Shown here in pieces: positions 1-7,399 of a stretch of DNA of 8,222 bases (position 1 is its first letter; every line of letters starts with the position of its first letter). Source of the DNA: Prevotellaceae bacterium (lineage in GTDB: Bacteria > Bacteroidota > Bacteroidia > Bacteroidales > UBA932); the NCBI GenBank assembly GCA_031288885.1, contig JAITQP010000309.1:1-8222 (forward strand). The letters run 5' to 3'. The notes beneath the pieces were generated by a model that was not told the DNA's origin, did not search any database, and saw only the letters and a list, made by a program, of their open reading frames with translations. Both the position numbers and the translations under genes were made by a program.

Positions 1-113
1 CTAAGGTGAGGGAGAAGTGTGAGTTCGGTTGTTTCGACCAGCTAAAATGAAAACGAGAAATTCGTATAAGATTTAAATTATGGAATAATTTTACCCCTTT
101 ACGCTTGCCTCCT

Positions 114-596
114 ATGCTGAAGATATTTAATTCATTGGTTTCGTGGTATTTTATAAATTTAGTAATGCCAATTATCATACCAATTTTTTTCCTGTGGACA
201 TGTAATTTTCCTACGGGAAAAGAGAATTCCGTTAGCAAGATTTTTATAGAGTTGCTACAAAATGGCTTTTTTATTTTTACAAGTTCACTGCTGTTTGTCA
301 GCATATTTCAAGATGCTAAAATAGTAAAATTGGCAATAGACGGGTTTGATTATTTACTCTTGTTCTTTTTTCTGTTTTCGGTAGGAATCATATATATGTC
401 TGATAACCCGATAAATCGGATATCGGATAAATTTAATTTTAAAGATGAATTTGAAACAGTAAAATTTGTATTTCTATTTGGGATTATGGTTGGCACCTAT
501 GTAAAGTTGAAAGTTCTTTGGCGGCAGCAATTCAATGTTGGCTTTATTGAACACTCAATTGAATTTGTAAAAAAACTAAAACGTAAACACGTGTAA
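114..596 (+). CDS. Four-segment membrane protein, first gene of an AT-rich three-gene operon
   Basis: I do not recognise a family. From the ATG at 114 the product has 160 residues. It has four hydrophobic stretches that look like membrane spans, at about residues 9-32, 47-66, 78-95 and 114-132. The C-terminus is short and basic (KKLKRKH), which would place it in the cytoplasm. A TTG at 105 would add three residues, but the ATG is the simpler start. A weak Bacteroidota-like -7 element (TAATTTTA, 86-93) lies just upstream; its last base does not fit the consensus. Base composition is low in GC: the sampled stretch 241-300 has 17 G/C in 60. The stop is followed after 4 bases by the next gene, so the two are probably translated together. 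A role as membrane component of a small multi-protein complex is inferred only from gene order. Confidence 0.7.
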   Translation: MLKIFNSLVSWYFINLVMPIIIPIFFLWTCNFPTGKENSVSKIFIELLQNGFFIFTSSLLFVSIFQDAKIVKLAIDGFDYLLLFFFLFSVGIIYMSDNPINRISDKFNFKDEFETVKFVFLFGIMVGTYVKLKVLWRQQFNVGFIEHSIEFVKKLKRKHV

Positions 597-600
597 TATT

Positions 601-957
601 ATGGAGTTTATAAAAATTATTGCCCCTTGGTTGCCTGTCTTGGCAGCGATATATATTTTGATAGAATGCCGCTACTATATATTAGCGTTATATCTTATTG
701 TTAAGAAAAAACTTACTACTCCTGCATTAACCGCGAGCAAACAGCGGATAGCCTCAGAAGTCACGTCCCCTGCACCCGCAAAACCTTTGATAAATCACCC
801 CTGTCAGTCTTTACTGAATTGCGAAGCATTGATGATTTTTAGTAGCTGCCTCTCTAACGAGGGGGAAGAATTTGATGATAAAAAAAATAGAGTAAGGTTT
901 GACAACGAACAAGTCAACAATGCGGTTTCCAGATTATTAAAAAGCAACGAAATGTAG
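601..957 (+). CDS. Small membrane-anchored protein, second gene of the operon
   Basis: Unrecognised 118-residue protein. Residues 4-34 are hydrophobic, interrupted by E22-C23-R24, giving one long or two short membrane segments at the N-terminus. A lysine cluster (KKK, 35-37) follows and would keep the remainder in the cytoplasm. Residues 38-62 form a proline/alanine/threonine-rich linker. Residues 63-118 are polar and probably a small helical domain with acidic patches (EGEEFDDKK). The gene starts 4 bases after the upstream stop and ends 5 bases before the next start, so it is surely in the same transcript. The shape (anchor, linker, small soluble domain) would suit a membrane tether for a partner such as the downstream soluble protein; that is inference. 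Confidence 0.7.
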   Translation: MEFIKIIAPWLPVLAAIYILIECRYYILALYLIVKKKLTTPALTASKQRIASEVTSPAPAKPLINHPCQSLLNCEALMIFSSCLSNEGEEFDDKKNRVRFDNEQVNNAVSRLLKSNEM

Positions 958-962
958 TAAAG

Positions 963-1514
963 ATGGAAAAGTATAAGTGGCGAGAATTTTCAGAGGAAAG
1001 GCAACGCAAAGAATCTGAAAGATTTGATACTTTAGTTAAAGGCTATAAAAAATTCTGTTCATGTCAGCTATTTCCTCAAACACAAGAAGTTGTTTGCTTA
1101 AATCGGGCTATCCTCTCTGGAGTAGTACGCTCCTACTTTGATGACATTGATAGGTTTAAGGATTATACAGGCTCTGAGCATGCCGATAAGCACAAGCAGG
1201 CAGCCTATACTATCAAATGGATTGCAAAGTTAAAACCTATTCAAATCAAAATTGACACGGAGGATGATGCAGTATACGAAAAAAAGCCGCAAGAATTACT
1301 GAAAATAAATGCCCTCTTTGCTATTTACGTCGGCATTGTGCTGTTTCTTGATGAGCGAATATTCCCTCTTATGTCGCAAACGGTTTTAAATCACTTGATA
1401 TACACCGCTATGTTCAGAGATATATCAGGGCGTCAGCTGGCCTTAACGCTATACTTAATGGAGCGGCTGGTAGCTTGCTACCATAAAAACCCGAACGAAG
1501 AGTTTAAAATGTAG
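963..1514 (+). CDS. Soluble helical protein of unknown function, third gene of the operon
   Basis: 183 residues, no signal peptide. It opens with a highly charged helix (residues 1-30), then a Cys-x-Cys (C32, C34). The most family-like stretch is residues 58-95: YFDDIDRFKDY, then D75-K-H-K78, then AAYTIKWI and KPIQI. A hydrophobic helix lies at 116-130 (INALFAIYVGIVLFL); it could be a buried core helix or a membrane contact. The rest is predicted helical. No catalytic motif is clear to me, although the dense D/R/K/H set in 58-78 could be functional. It starts 5 bases after the preceding stop and closes the operon; the next gene is 445 bases away and very different in composition. The three-gene order (membrane, anchored, soluble) suggests one complex, possibly accessory or defensive, but no component identifies the function. 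Confidence 0.7.
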   Translation: MEKYKWREFSEERQRKESERFDTLVKGYKKFCSCQLFPQTQEVVCLNRAILSGVVRSYFDDIDRFKDYTGSEHADKHKQAAYTIKWIAKLKPIQIKIDTEDDAVYEKKPQELLKINALFAIYVGIVLFLDERIFPLMSQTVLNHLIYTAMFRDISGRQLALTLYLMERLVACYHKNPNEEFKM

Positions 1515-1555
1515 CTGCGGCGCACGAAAATATGAGTGGAAGTGGTATGGCTAAG

Positions 1556-1600
1556 CGGCGGATTATTCTTATAAACATGTATATAAAGATTTATCCGCCG
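1556..1600. repeat. Inverted repeat / stem-loop downstream of the three-gene operon
   Basis: CGGCGGAT at 1556-1563 pairs perfectly with ATCCGCCG at 1593-1600. The stem is GC-rich, 8 bp, with a 29-base AT-rich loop that itself contains ACATGT. It lies 41 bases after the stop at 1514. There is no T-run directly after the 3' arm, so it is not a textbook intrinsic terminator. It may stabilise the 3' end of the operon transcript or be a protein-binding site or recombination relic. Confidence 0.5.
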
Positions 1601-1883
1601 GAATGAAGCCTGTATCCATATTTACATCAACGCAGGTCACTGCATAGCTTTATCAAAGACATCAGGATAAAATACAAAAAGTTTTTAACCCATGGTTTTT
1701 TTACGACCATTAAAGTTAAAATTTGCCAAACAACAAGGCGTTAGGAGCATTTCCGGATTGCTTTGTAGCGCGTACAATGACGAAAAATCAGCGTAAAAAA
1801 AGTTCCACAACCCTCTGAACCATCCCTTTACAAAAATCCCACCTGAAATACCCCCATTCGCTACCCGTTTCGGAAAATTCATG

Positions 1884-1891
1884 TATATTTG
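1884..1891 (+). promoter_or_regulatory. Bacteroidota -7 promoter element for the SNF2 gene
   Basis: TATATTTG followed by C matches the Bacteroidota housekeeping -7 consensus TAnnTTTG exactly. A clear TTG at -33 is missing; the nearest candidate is TTCG at about 1857-1860. Transcription from here would give a leader of roughly 60 bases, rich in A and C, before the ATG at 1960. Confidence 0.6.
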
Positions 1892-1959
1892 CAAGGAACA
1901 AAAACAACATCATAATAACACTAACAACATACAAATCAACAACGAAATAGTACAAGTTT

Positions 1960-4900
1960 ATGTCAAAATTTTTTGGGAAAACATGGTGGGGGTTGCAGTG
2001 GTTAAACGCTTTGTCAAACATTGATTACAGCAACCGCCTGCCACGCGGGAGCGCATACGCCAAGAAAGGCGCCGTGAAGTCGCTCGAAATTCGCGGCAAT
2101 GCCATCCACGCAAGGGTGCAGGGTACCTACCCAAGCCCCTACAGGGTAACAATCACCGTTCCGTCGTTTTCCGAAAAAGAGGTGGAGGCGCTGGTGAGCG
2201 GGCTCGCCGAAAAGCCCGCCATCCTATCCAAGCTGCTCAACCGCGAGCTCGACCCCGAGGCGCTGCGAATTGCCGAGCGGAAGGGGCTGCAAGTTTTCCC
2301 CCGACGCTGGAACGATTTTGGCATGGAGTGCAGCTGTCCGGACTCGGCGGTGCCCTGCAAGCATTTGGCGGCGGTGGTTTACAAGATTAGCGCCGAAATT
2401 GACAACAACCCTTTCCTGATTTTTCAGCTGCACAACGTTGATTTGCCCAAGGAGCTCGGAAAAGTTGACGTTCACGTGCTAACCGGACAATCCGAAATTC
2501 CTTGCCTTGCCGATGCGCTCAAGCTGCCGTCCGGCAAGCCGGCAGCCAAAGAGCGGCCGCAGGAGCCGTCAGCGCAGCCGGCGGTGGACGAGGCGGCGCT
2601 TCGCGCCGTGGACTTCTCCACGCTAACCCCCATTGCCGATGCGCTGGTGCAGCTGCTGCCCGACGCGCCGGTGTTTTACCAGCAGGCGGGAAATTTTAAG
2701 GAAAAATACGCAACGCTGCTGGGCAAAGCCGGCAAAAACGCCGCGCGAGTACTCGCCGGCAAGACGTCGCTGGGCAGCTTTTTTTACCCTTCGCCCGCCG
2801 CAGGGGAAACTGCCGCCGCCCTCATCACCTCAAGCGTAGAGGTGCAGCTGTCGGTTGGCGACGAAAACGAGCCGTCGATGCTGCTCAACGGCAAAAAAGC
2901 ATCCGCCTCGCCCGAGGAGCTCCTCCCCGCGCTGTGGAGCATCCCCTTAGCCCGCCTGTCCGACTACCACCCGTCGGTGGCGGCGCTGCACACGCTGCTG
3001 CTGTACGCCGTAAACCTGATTGCCAACGGCGCGGTAACGCCCCAAATCGTCAAGTCCGGCGGCAAGCAGTACCGCATCCGGTGGCTGCCGGCAACGCTCA
3101 GCGGCGAAGTCCGCGCGCTCACGGAGAAGCTGGAGCCGCTGCTGCCGCCAAGCCTGCTGCTGTGGAACGGCAAAACGCCGCTGGACAGCGACAGGGCGGC
3201 AGGAGTAGCGTCGGTGCTCCTCAACATCCTGCTGCAGCGCCTGACCGAATACCGCAGCGGCGGCGATATTTTCCTTGGGCTGTTCTTTGGCGGCGCGGGC
3301 TACGCGTTCAGCCAGCCCGCCGAGGAGGCGCTCTCGGGCGGCGTGAGCGCGTGGCTACAGCGCTACTACATTGCGCAGGGGCAATATCGCCTCGGCATTG
3401 TGGTGGACGAGCGGGAAAACGACACGTTCCGCGTGGGCGTTAGCGTGAGCGACGCCGAAAGCCCGCTCAGCAAGCCAACGCCGCTCAGCGATATGCTGAG
3501 CCTGAAAAAGTACGACAAAATCCGCTTCAAGGCGCTGCAGCCGCTGGCGCTGCTCAGCTCGTTCATCCCGAGGCTCGACGAGCACATCAACGCAAAGGGC
3601 AAGTCGGAAATCATCATGAGCGGCGCGGAGTTTGGGACGTTTCTCATGCAAACCATTCCGGTTATTCAGCTGCTCAACATCAACGTGCTGCTCCCAAAAT
3701 CGCTGCGGGAGGTGCTGCGCCCCAGAGCCAGCGTGCAGATACGCCAAAAAAATAAGGACAACACCGGCTTTATATCGCTGGAAAAGCTGCTCGACTTTGA
3801 GTGGCAGGTTGCCCTTGGCGACACGGTGCTGAGCGAAGCCGAGTTCAAAAGCCTCCTCAAAAACAGCGCAGGGCTCATCAAGTACAAGGCGCAGTACATT
3901 TACGTTTCGTCGGAGGATTTGAGCAAGCTGCAAAAGCATTTTTCCTCCGCCAAAAGCCTCTCGCCCTACGAAATGCTGCGCACCGCCCTGAGCAACGACT
4001 ACTACGGCGCCAAGGTCGCCCTGACCGGCGAGGTAAAAAAGCTGATAAAAAAGCTGACCGGCACGGCGGACGTCCCGCTGCCCAAGGCGCTGGACGCGCA
4101 GCTCCGCCCCTACCAGCAGCGCGGATTTGAGTGGATGTATCGCAACGCGCAGGTTGGCTTCGGCAGCATCATTGCCGACGATATGGGCTTGGGAAAAACC
4201 TTGCAGGTAATTGCCCTGCTGCTGAAGCTTAAGGAGGAGGGCGCGCTGAAAAAGAAGAAAGCGCTGGTGGTTGCCCCCACCGGCCTGCTCGCCACGTGGC
4301 AGGCGGAGGTCGAAAAGTTTGCCCCGTCGCTCTGCGTGCTGCTCTACCACGGCGTTAAGCGGGCGCTGGAGGAGGACAGCGCGTACGACGTGCTGCTCAC
4401 CTCCTACGGCGTGGTGCGCAGCGATGCGCTGCTGCTGAAAAAGAAAAAGTGGCACGCCGTGGTAATCGACGAGGCGCAAAACATAAAAAACTACGAAACC
4501 GTTCAGAGCAAGGCCGTCAAAAGCATTCCGGCGGCAACGTTTATCGCCGTGAGCGGCACGCCGGTGGAAAATCGGCTGAGCGAGCTGTGGAGCATTATGG
4601 ACTTCTGCAACCGCAGCTTCTTGGGGAGCCTGAGCGAATTTCGCGAAGCGTTTGCCAACCCCATCCAAAACTGCCGCGACGTTGCCGCGGCCGGCAAGCT
4701 CCGGCAGGTCATTGCGCCCTTTATGATGCGCCGGCTGAAAAGCGACAAGGCCATCATCAGCGACCTGCCCGATAAAATCGAAATCGACAGCTTTGCGTAC
4801 CTCACCAAAGCGCAAACCGGACTGTACGAAAAAACGCTGCACGAAGCCATGAAATCCATCGAGGAGGTTGAGCAAACCGACCGCAAATCGCTGTTTGTGC

Positions 4901-5514
4901 GCAAGGGGCTGGTGCTGCAAATGATTTTGGCGCTCAAGCAAATCTGCAACCACCCCACCAACTTCTTGAAGAATAACGTGCAGGACGCGCACCTTTCGGG
5001 CAAAACAGACCTGCTGTTCGACAAGCTGGACAGCATTATGGACGCCAACGAAAAGGCGCTCATCTTTACGCAGTTCACCGAAATGGGCAACCTGCTGCAG
5101 CACTTCATTGCCGAGCGCTTTGGCAAAAAGCCGCTCTTTCTCCACGGCGGCTGCACGCTGAAGCAGCGCAACGCCATGGTGGAGGAGTTTCAGCACAACC
5201 GCGCCGACAAGCTGTTCATCCTCTCGCTCAAGGCCGGCGGCACGGGGCTAAACCTCACCGCCGCCCACCACGTCATCCACTACGACCTCTGGTGGAATCC
5301 GGCGGTGGAGGCGCAGGCCACCGACCGCGCCTACCGCATTGGCCAAAAAAACAACGTAATGGTGCACCGCCTCATCACCAAGAGCACCTTTGAGGAGCGC
5401 ATCAACGAAATGATACAGCGCAAAAAAGACCTCGTCAACCTCACCATCTCCTCCGGCGAAAGCTGGATTGGCAACCTCAGCAACAAGGAACTCAGAAGCA
5501 TATTTGAGCTGTAA
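1960..5514 (+). CDS. SWIM zinc-finger SNF2-family helicase (DEAD/DEAH superfamily 2)
   Basis: 1184 residues, apparently complete. Snf2 proteins are ATP-driven translocases on double-stranded DNA that remodel or strip bound proteins; the bacterial SWIM branch has no settled role. Seen in order: a conserved N-terminal block (TWWGLQWLNAL at about 8-18, RLPRGSAYAKKG at about 27-38); a SWIM zinc site C124-x-C126-x6-C133-x-H135; an Ala/Pro-rich linker around 190-215; and a long poorly conserved middle to about 710. The helicase core starts near L715 (LRPYQQRGFEWM), with Walker A DDMGLGKT 740-747, DEAQ 837-840 and SGTP 865-868. The second RecA lobe follows, with SLKAGGTGLNL from S1089 and motif VI Q1119 to Q1129 (QATDRAYRIGQ). 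All key residues are intact. The ATG at 1960 places the usual N-terminal block correctly and lies downstream of a -7 element. The gene is strikingly GC-rich (40 of 60 bases in 3121-3180) between AT-rich neighbours. Its last codons are repeated at 7334-7353. Confidence 0.95.
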   Translation: MSKFFGKTWWGLQWLNALSNIDYSNRLPRGSAYAKKGAVKSLEIRGNAIHARVQGTYPSPYRVTITVPSFSEKEVEALVSGLAEKPAILSKLLNRELDPEALRIAERKGLQVFPRRWNDFGMECSCPDSAVPCKHLAAVVYKISAEIDNNPFLIFQLHNVDLPKELGKVDVHVLTGQSEIPCLADALKLPSGKPAAKERPQEPSAQPAVDEAALRAVDFSTLTPIADALVQLLPDAPVFYQQAGNFKEKYATLLGKAGKNAARVLAGKTSLGSFFYPSPAAGETAAALITSSVEVQLSVGDENEPSMLLNGKKASASPEELLPALWSIPLARLSDYHPSVAALHTLLLYAVNLIANGAVTPQIVKSGGKQYRIRWLPATLSGEVRALTEKLEPLLPPSLLLWNGKTPLDSDRAAGVASVLLNILLQRLTEYRSGGDIFLGLFFGGAGYAFSQPAEEALSGGVSAWLQRYYIAQGQYRLGIVVDERENDTFRVGVSVSDAESPLSKPTPLSDMLSLKKYDKIRFKALQPLALLSSFIPRLDEHINAKGKSEIIMSGAEFGTFLMQTIPVIQLLNINVLLPKSLREVLRPRASVQIRQKNKDNTGFISLEKLLDFEWQVALGDTVLSEAEFKSLLKNSAGLIKYKAQYIYVSSEDLSKLQKHFSSAKSLSPYEMLRTALSNDYYGAKVALTGEVKKLIKKLTGTADVPLPKALDAQLRPYQQRGFEWMYRNAQVGFGSIIADDMGLGKTLQVIALLLKLKEEGALKKKKALVVAPTGLLATWQAEVEKFAPSLCVLLYHGVKRALEEDSAYDVLLTSYGVVRSDALLLKKKKWHAVVIDEAQNIKNYETVQSKAVKSIPAATFIAVSGTPVENRLSELWSIMDFCNRSFLGSLSEFREAFANPIQNCRDVAAAGKLRQVIAPFMMRRLKSDKAIISDLPDKIEIDSFAYLTKAQTGLYEKTLHEAMKSIEEVEQTDRKSLFVRKGLVLQMILALKQICNHPTNFLKNNVQDAHLSGKTDLLFDKLDSIMDANEKALIFTQFTEMGNLLQHFIAERFGKKPLFLHGGCTLKQRNAMVEEFQHNRADKLFILSLKAGGTGLNLTAAHHVIHYDLWWNPAVEAQATDRAYRIGQKNNVMVHRLITKSTFEERINEMIQRKKDLVNLTISSGESWIGNLSNKELRSIFEL
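5476..5495 (+). repeat. Left copy of a 20-base direct repeat, in the last codons of the SNF2 gene
   Basis: CTCAGCAACAAGGAACTCAG encodes L-S-N-K-E-L and part of the next codon, 12 codons from the SNF2 C-terminus. The same sequence with a single A-to-G change recurs at 7334-7353, beyond the ATPase-TOPRIM pair. It is the presumed left boundary of an inserted cassette. Confidence 0.75.
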
Positions 5515-5525
5515 CAGCGGTTTTT
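5508..5525 (+). terminator. Weak possible terminator at the SNF2 stop codon
   Basis: GCTG (5508-5511) and CAGC (5515-5518) pair around the TAA stop, giving a 4-bp stem with a 3-base loop, followed by GG and five T's. The stem is short for an intrinsic terminator, so termination here would be partial at best. Confidence 0.25.
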
Positions 5526-5561
5526 GTTAGATGCCACGAGTGTGAATTCATGAAAAATAGC

Positions 5562-5569
5562 TACTTTTG
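5562..5569 (+). promoter_or_regulatory. Bacteroidota -7 promoter element for the ATPase-TOPRIM pair
   Basis: TACTTTTG followed by C fits TAnnTTTG exactly and sits 23 bases before the ATG at 5593, giving a short leader. An imperfect upstream TGTG (5541-5544) could serve as the -33 element. It implies that the pair carries its own promoter rather than depending on read-through from the SNF2 gene. Confidence 0.6.
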
Positions 5570-5592
5570 CAGAAACCAAAAATAGAAGAATT

Positions 5593-6681
5593 ATGCTTGA
5601 TGCGCTATACATAAAAAATTATCGCAATCTAAAGGAATTAAAAATAAGCTCTCTAAGCCGAGTAAACCTTATTACCGGTAAGAACAATACAGGAAAATCA
5701 ACCATCCTTGAGGCAATCATCATATACGCCACAAGCGGCGACCTAAGCTGGATTTATCAGCTGCTCGAAGAAAGGGGGGAGAACTATAAGCCAAAAGAGC
5801 AAAACAAAAACTTCACGGACGCCAATCTAAAAACCTTATTTTCTTTATTTACAAACCGACATGTGGGATTTGAAGCAGCGGATGCTATTCGGATAGAAAA
5901 TTTATCCTTGGGATTTGTGAAGTATATTGATAAATCCGAGGTTGATTCCAACGGCAATGTCACAAGCAAGAGGATAGTTCTTCAAAACGCCTCGGAAAAA
6001 CAAACGGAAGACTATCGCGTTGGGTTTGAAATAAAAGTGGATAATATTTCGGAGATTTTGCCGCTTGATGTAGATATATCATACCGGTTTGGTTTTAGAA
6101 AAATTGAAAATAGTAGAAAGATACAGCTTATCAGGACAAGAAATATTGATAGCGGTATTAATGGAAGCTTATTTGATAACATAGCGCTTACCGAAAAAGA
6201 GCAATACGTCATTGAGGCGCTACAAATAGTAGAGCCTTTAGCGGAAAGAATTGCATTTATTGAAAATGCTACGGGGGAGAAACGGAGCGCTGTGATTAAG
6301 CTGTCCAATTCGCAGCAAATACTGCCGCTGCGGAGCATGGGCGATGGAATAAGTCGCATTTTAACCATCATCCTTGCGTTGGTCAATGCCGATAATGGGT
6401 TTTTACTTATTGACGAGTTTGAAAACGGGCTGCACTACACCGTTCAGCAGCAGCTGTGGAGCATCATTTTTAGGTTAGCCCGGAGGTTAAATATCCAAGT
6501 GTTTGTAACAACGCACAGCGATGACTGCATCAAAGGGTTTGAAAGCGTTTTGAGCAATTCTGATAGCTCGTCTGACGGGAAGCTAATTCGCCTTGATAGC
6601 GAAAATGACCATATAAAACAAGTAGAATTCAATGCAAACGAGCTACGAATAGCTAATGACCAAAACATCGAAATAAGGTAA
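5593..6681 (+). CDS. ABC/RecF-type AAA ATPase (AAA_15/AAA_21-like), first gene of an ATPase-TOPRIM pair
   Basis: 362 residues. The N-terminus is typical of OLD/RecF-like ATPases: LYIKNYRNLKEL (about 5-16), then Walker A GKNNTGKS at 29-36. About 200 residues of variable insert follow. The second half of the nucleotide site comes late: a signature-like SMGDGISR at 248-255, Walker B LLIDE at 271-275 followed by FENGLH, and the switch histidine in TTHSDD (H308). Such ATPases dimerise head to tail on ATP and gate a partner nuclease. No nuclease domain is present here; the protein ends about 50 residues after the histidine. The partner is probably the next gene, whose start follows this stop with only one base between. 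That is the split arrangement of OLD-like and PARIS-like systems. Composition is moderately AT-rich (22 G/C in 60 at 5821-5880), unlike the SNF2 gene. The family call is firm; a defence role is inferred. Confidence 0.9.
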   Translation: MLDALYIKNYRNLKELKISSLSRVNLITGKNNTGKSTILEAIIIYATSGDLSWIYQLLEERGENYKPKEQNKNFTDANLKTLFSLFTNRHVGFEAADAIRIENLSLGFVKYIDKSEVDSNGNVTSKRIVLQNASEKQTEDYRVGFEIKVDNISEILPLDVDISYRFGFRKIENSRKIQLIRTRNIDSGINGSLFDNIALTEKEQYVIEALQIVEPLAERIAFIENATGEKRSAVIKLSNSQQILPLRSMGDGISRILTIILALVNADNGFLLIDEFENGLHYTVQQQLWSIIFRLARRLNIQVFVTTHSDDCIKGFESVLSNSDSSSDGKLIRLDSENDHIKQVEFNANELRIANDQNIEIR

Positions 6682-6682
6682 A

Positions 6683-7324
6683 ATGAGAATCAACGAGGAA
6701 TTTAATCGGAAGTTGCTGGTAGAGGGGAACGATGACCAGCACGTTATTTGGGCGCTATGCAAAAGATCCGGTATTCCAAAAACGTTTGATGTTGTAGATT
6801 GCGAAGGTATAGACAAGCTTTTTGAGGTAGTGCCCGTTCGCTTTAAGCAGTCGGAGATACAAGCTATAGGAATTATTGTTGATGCAGATACCGAAATCGG
6901 CAGGAGGTGGGTTGCTGTGAAAAATTTGCTTTCGCAGCAAGGTTTTGCTCCTCCGGATGACTTGCCGCCCACAGGGCTTATACTGTCAAATGAAAGTGGC
7001 GTTAAAGCCGGCGTTTGGATTATGCCTGACAACAACCTCAACGGCATGCTCGAAGATTTCATTTCCTTTTTAGTTCCGCCGGACGACGAGCTGCTACCCA
7101 TTGCTGACGCTACGCTTGCCGCTATCGAATCCCAACACCTCAACAAATACGCGTTAATTCACAAATCCAAAGCAAAAATTCAAACATGGCTTGCATGGCA
7201 AGATAACCCGGGGGCGCCCATGGGGTTAAGCATCACCAAAAGATATTTGACCACTGACGAAGAAACCTGCCAGCGCTTGATTGGGTGGCTACGGGCATTA
7301 TTTTGTGAGCCTGAATTATCATGA
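6683..7324 (+). CDS. DUF3226 family protein with TOPRIM-like motifs, partner of the ATPase
   Basis: 213 residues. It opens with KLLVEGNDDQHVI (residues 10-22); E14 matches the catalytic glutamate of TOPRIM folds. The second TOPRIM motif is IGIIVDAD (62-69), with D67 and D69 as likely metal ligands. The rest fits DUF3226: WIMPDN (112-117), GMLEDF (121-126), a conserved lysine region near 161-165, WLAWQ (169-173), PG (176-177) and a closing WLRALF (202-207). Known TOPRIM nucleases of this kind (OLD, and DUF4435 of PARIS) act with an ABC ATPase on nucleic acid; whether DUF3226 cleaves DNA, RNA or something else is not established as far as I know. The ATG at 6683 lies one base after the ATPase stop, so translation is probably coupled. 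The whole pattern appears intact. TOPRIM assignment is by motif only. Confidence 0.85.
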   Translation: MRINEEFNRKLLVEGNDDQHVIWALCKRSGIPKTFDVVDCEGIDKLFEVVPVRFKQSEIQAIGIIVDADTEIGRRWVAVKNLLSQQGFAPPDDLPPTGLILSNESGVKAGVWIMPDNNLNGMLEDFISFLVPPDDELLPIADATLAAIESQHLNKYALIHKSKAKIQTWLAWQDNPGAPMGLSITKRYLTTDEETCQRLIGWLRALFCEPELS

Positions 7325-7333
7325 TGCCTTTCT

Positions 7334-7353
7334 CTCAGCAACAAGGAGCTCAG
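7334..7353 (+). repeat. Right copy of the 20-base direct repeat (remnant of the SNF2 3' end)
   Basis: CTCAGCAACAAGGAGCTCAG matches 5476-5495 at 19 of 20 positions. In the SNF2 codon register it reads L-S-N-K-E-L-S followed by TGA, so it still looks like a gene end, cut off from its gene. The one difference is a synonymous-looking third-position change (GAA to GAG). It starts 10 bases after the TOPRIM stop. Confidence 0.75.
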
Positions 7354-7399
7354 CTGATAGCCCATTAACCATATTTACCTATTCTTGAGCAATAAACTC

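Larger units (their letters stand above)
1515..1959 (+). other. 445-base non-coding gap between the AT-rich operon and the SNF2 gene
   Basis: No convincing gene on either strand. Short reverse-strand ORFs here have no promoter and one runs into the SNF2 start, so I treat them as chance. The gap holds a stem-loop with long arms at 1556-1600, a CCATGG palindrome followed by seven T's near 1690-1700, and a Bacteroidota -7 promoter element at 1884-1891. The last 70 bases are an A/C-rich leader of the kind common before Bacteroidota start codons. I see no tRNA-like or other structured RNA beyond these. Confidence 0.6.

Noticed and set aside
3..50. Possible tail of an upstream gene: 15 open codons ending in TGA
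   Set aside because: Fifteen codons are expected to be open by chance, and I recognise nothing in the residues (VREKCEFGCFDQLK). Sequence to the left would decide it.
1788..2021. Minus-strand ORF across the SNF2 promoter and start
   Set aside because: It overlaps the -7 element and the start of a clearly real gene, and its sequence shows no family-like features.
3355..5196. 613-codon open frame on the minus strand
   Set aside because: It lies wholly inside the SNF2 gene in the opposite direction. High GC at codon ends removes stops from antisense frames, and the product is low-complexity (Leu/Gln/Val/His-rich) without domain motifs, while the sense strand carries all helicase motifs.
5593..7324. 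The pair as Gabija (GajA/GajB) or canonical PARIS
   Set aside because: GajA carries its TOPRIM fused to the ATPase and GajB is a UvrD-like helicase; PARIS uses a DUF4435 effector. Here the ATPase has no fused nuclease and the partner matches DUF3226, so neither name applies.
1960..7324. SNF2 gene as a functional third member of the ATPase-TOPRIM system
   Set aside because: The pair has its own promoter, a different composition, and is bracketed by a copy of the SNF2 end, which points to the SNF2 gene being the insertion target rather than a partner. Co-occurrence across genomes could reverse this.
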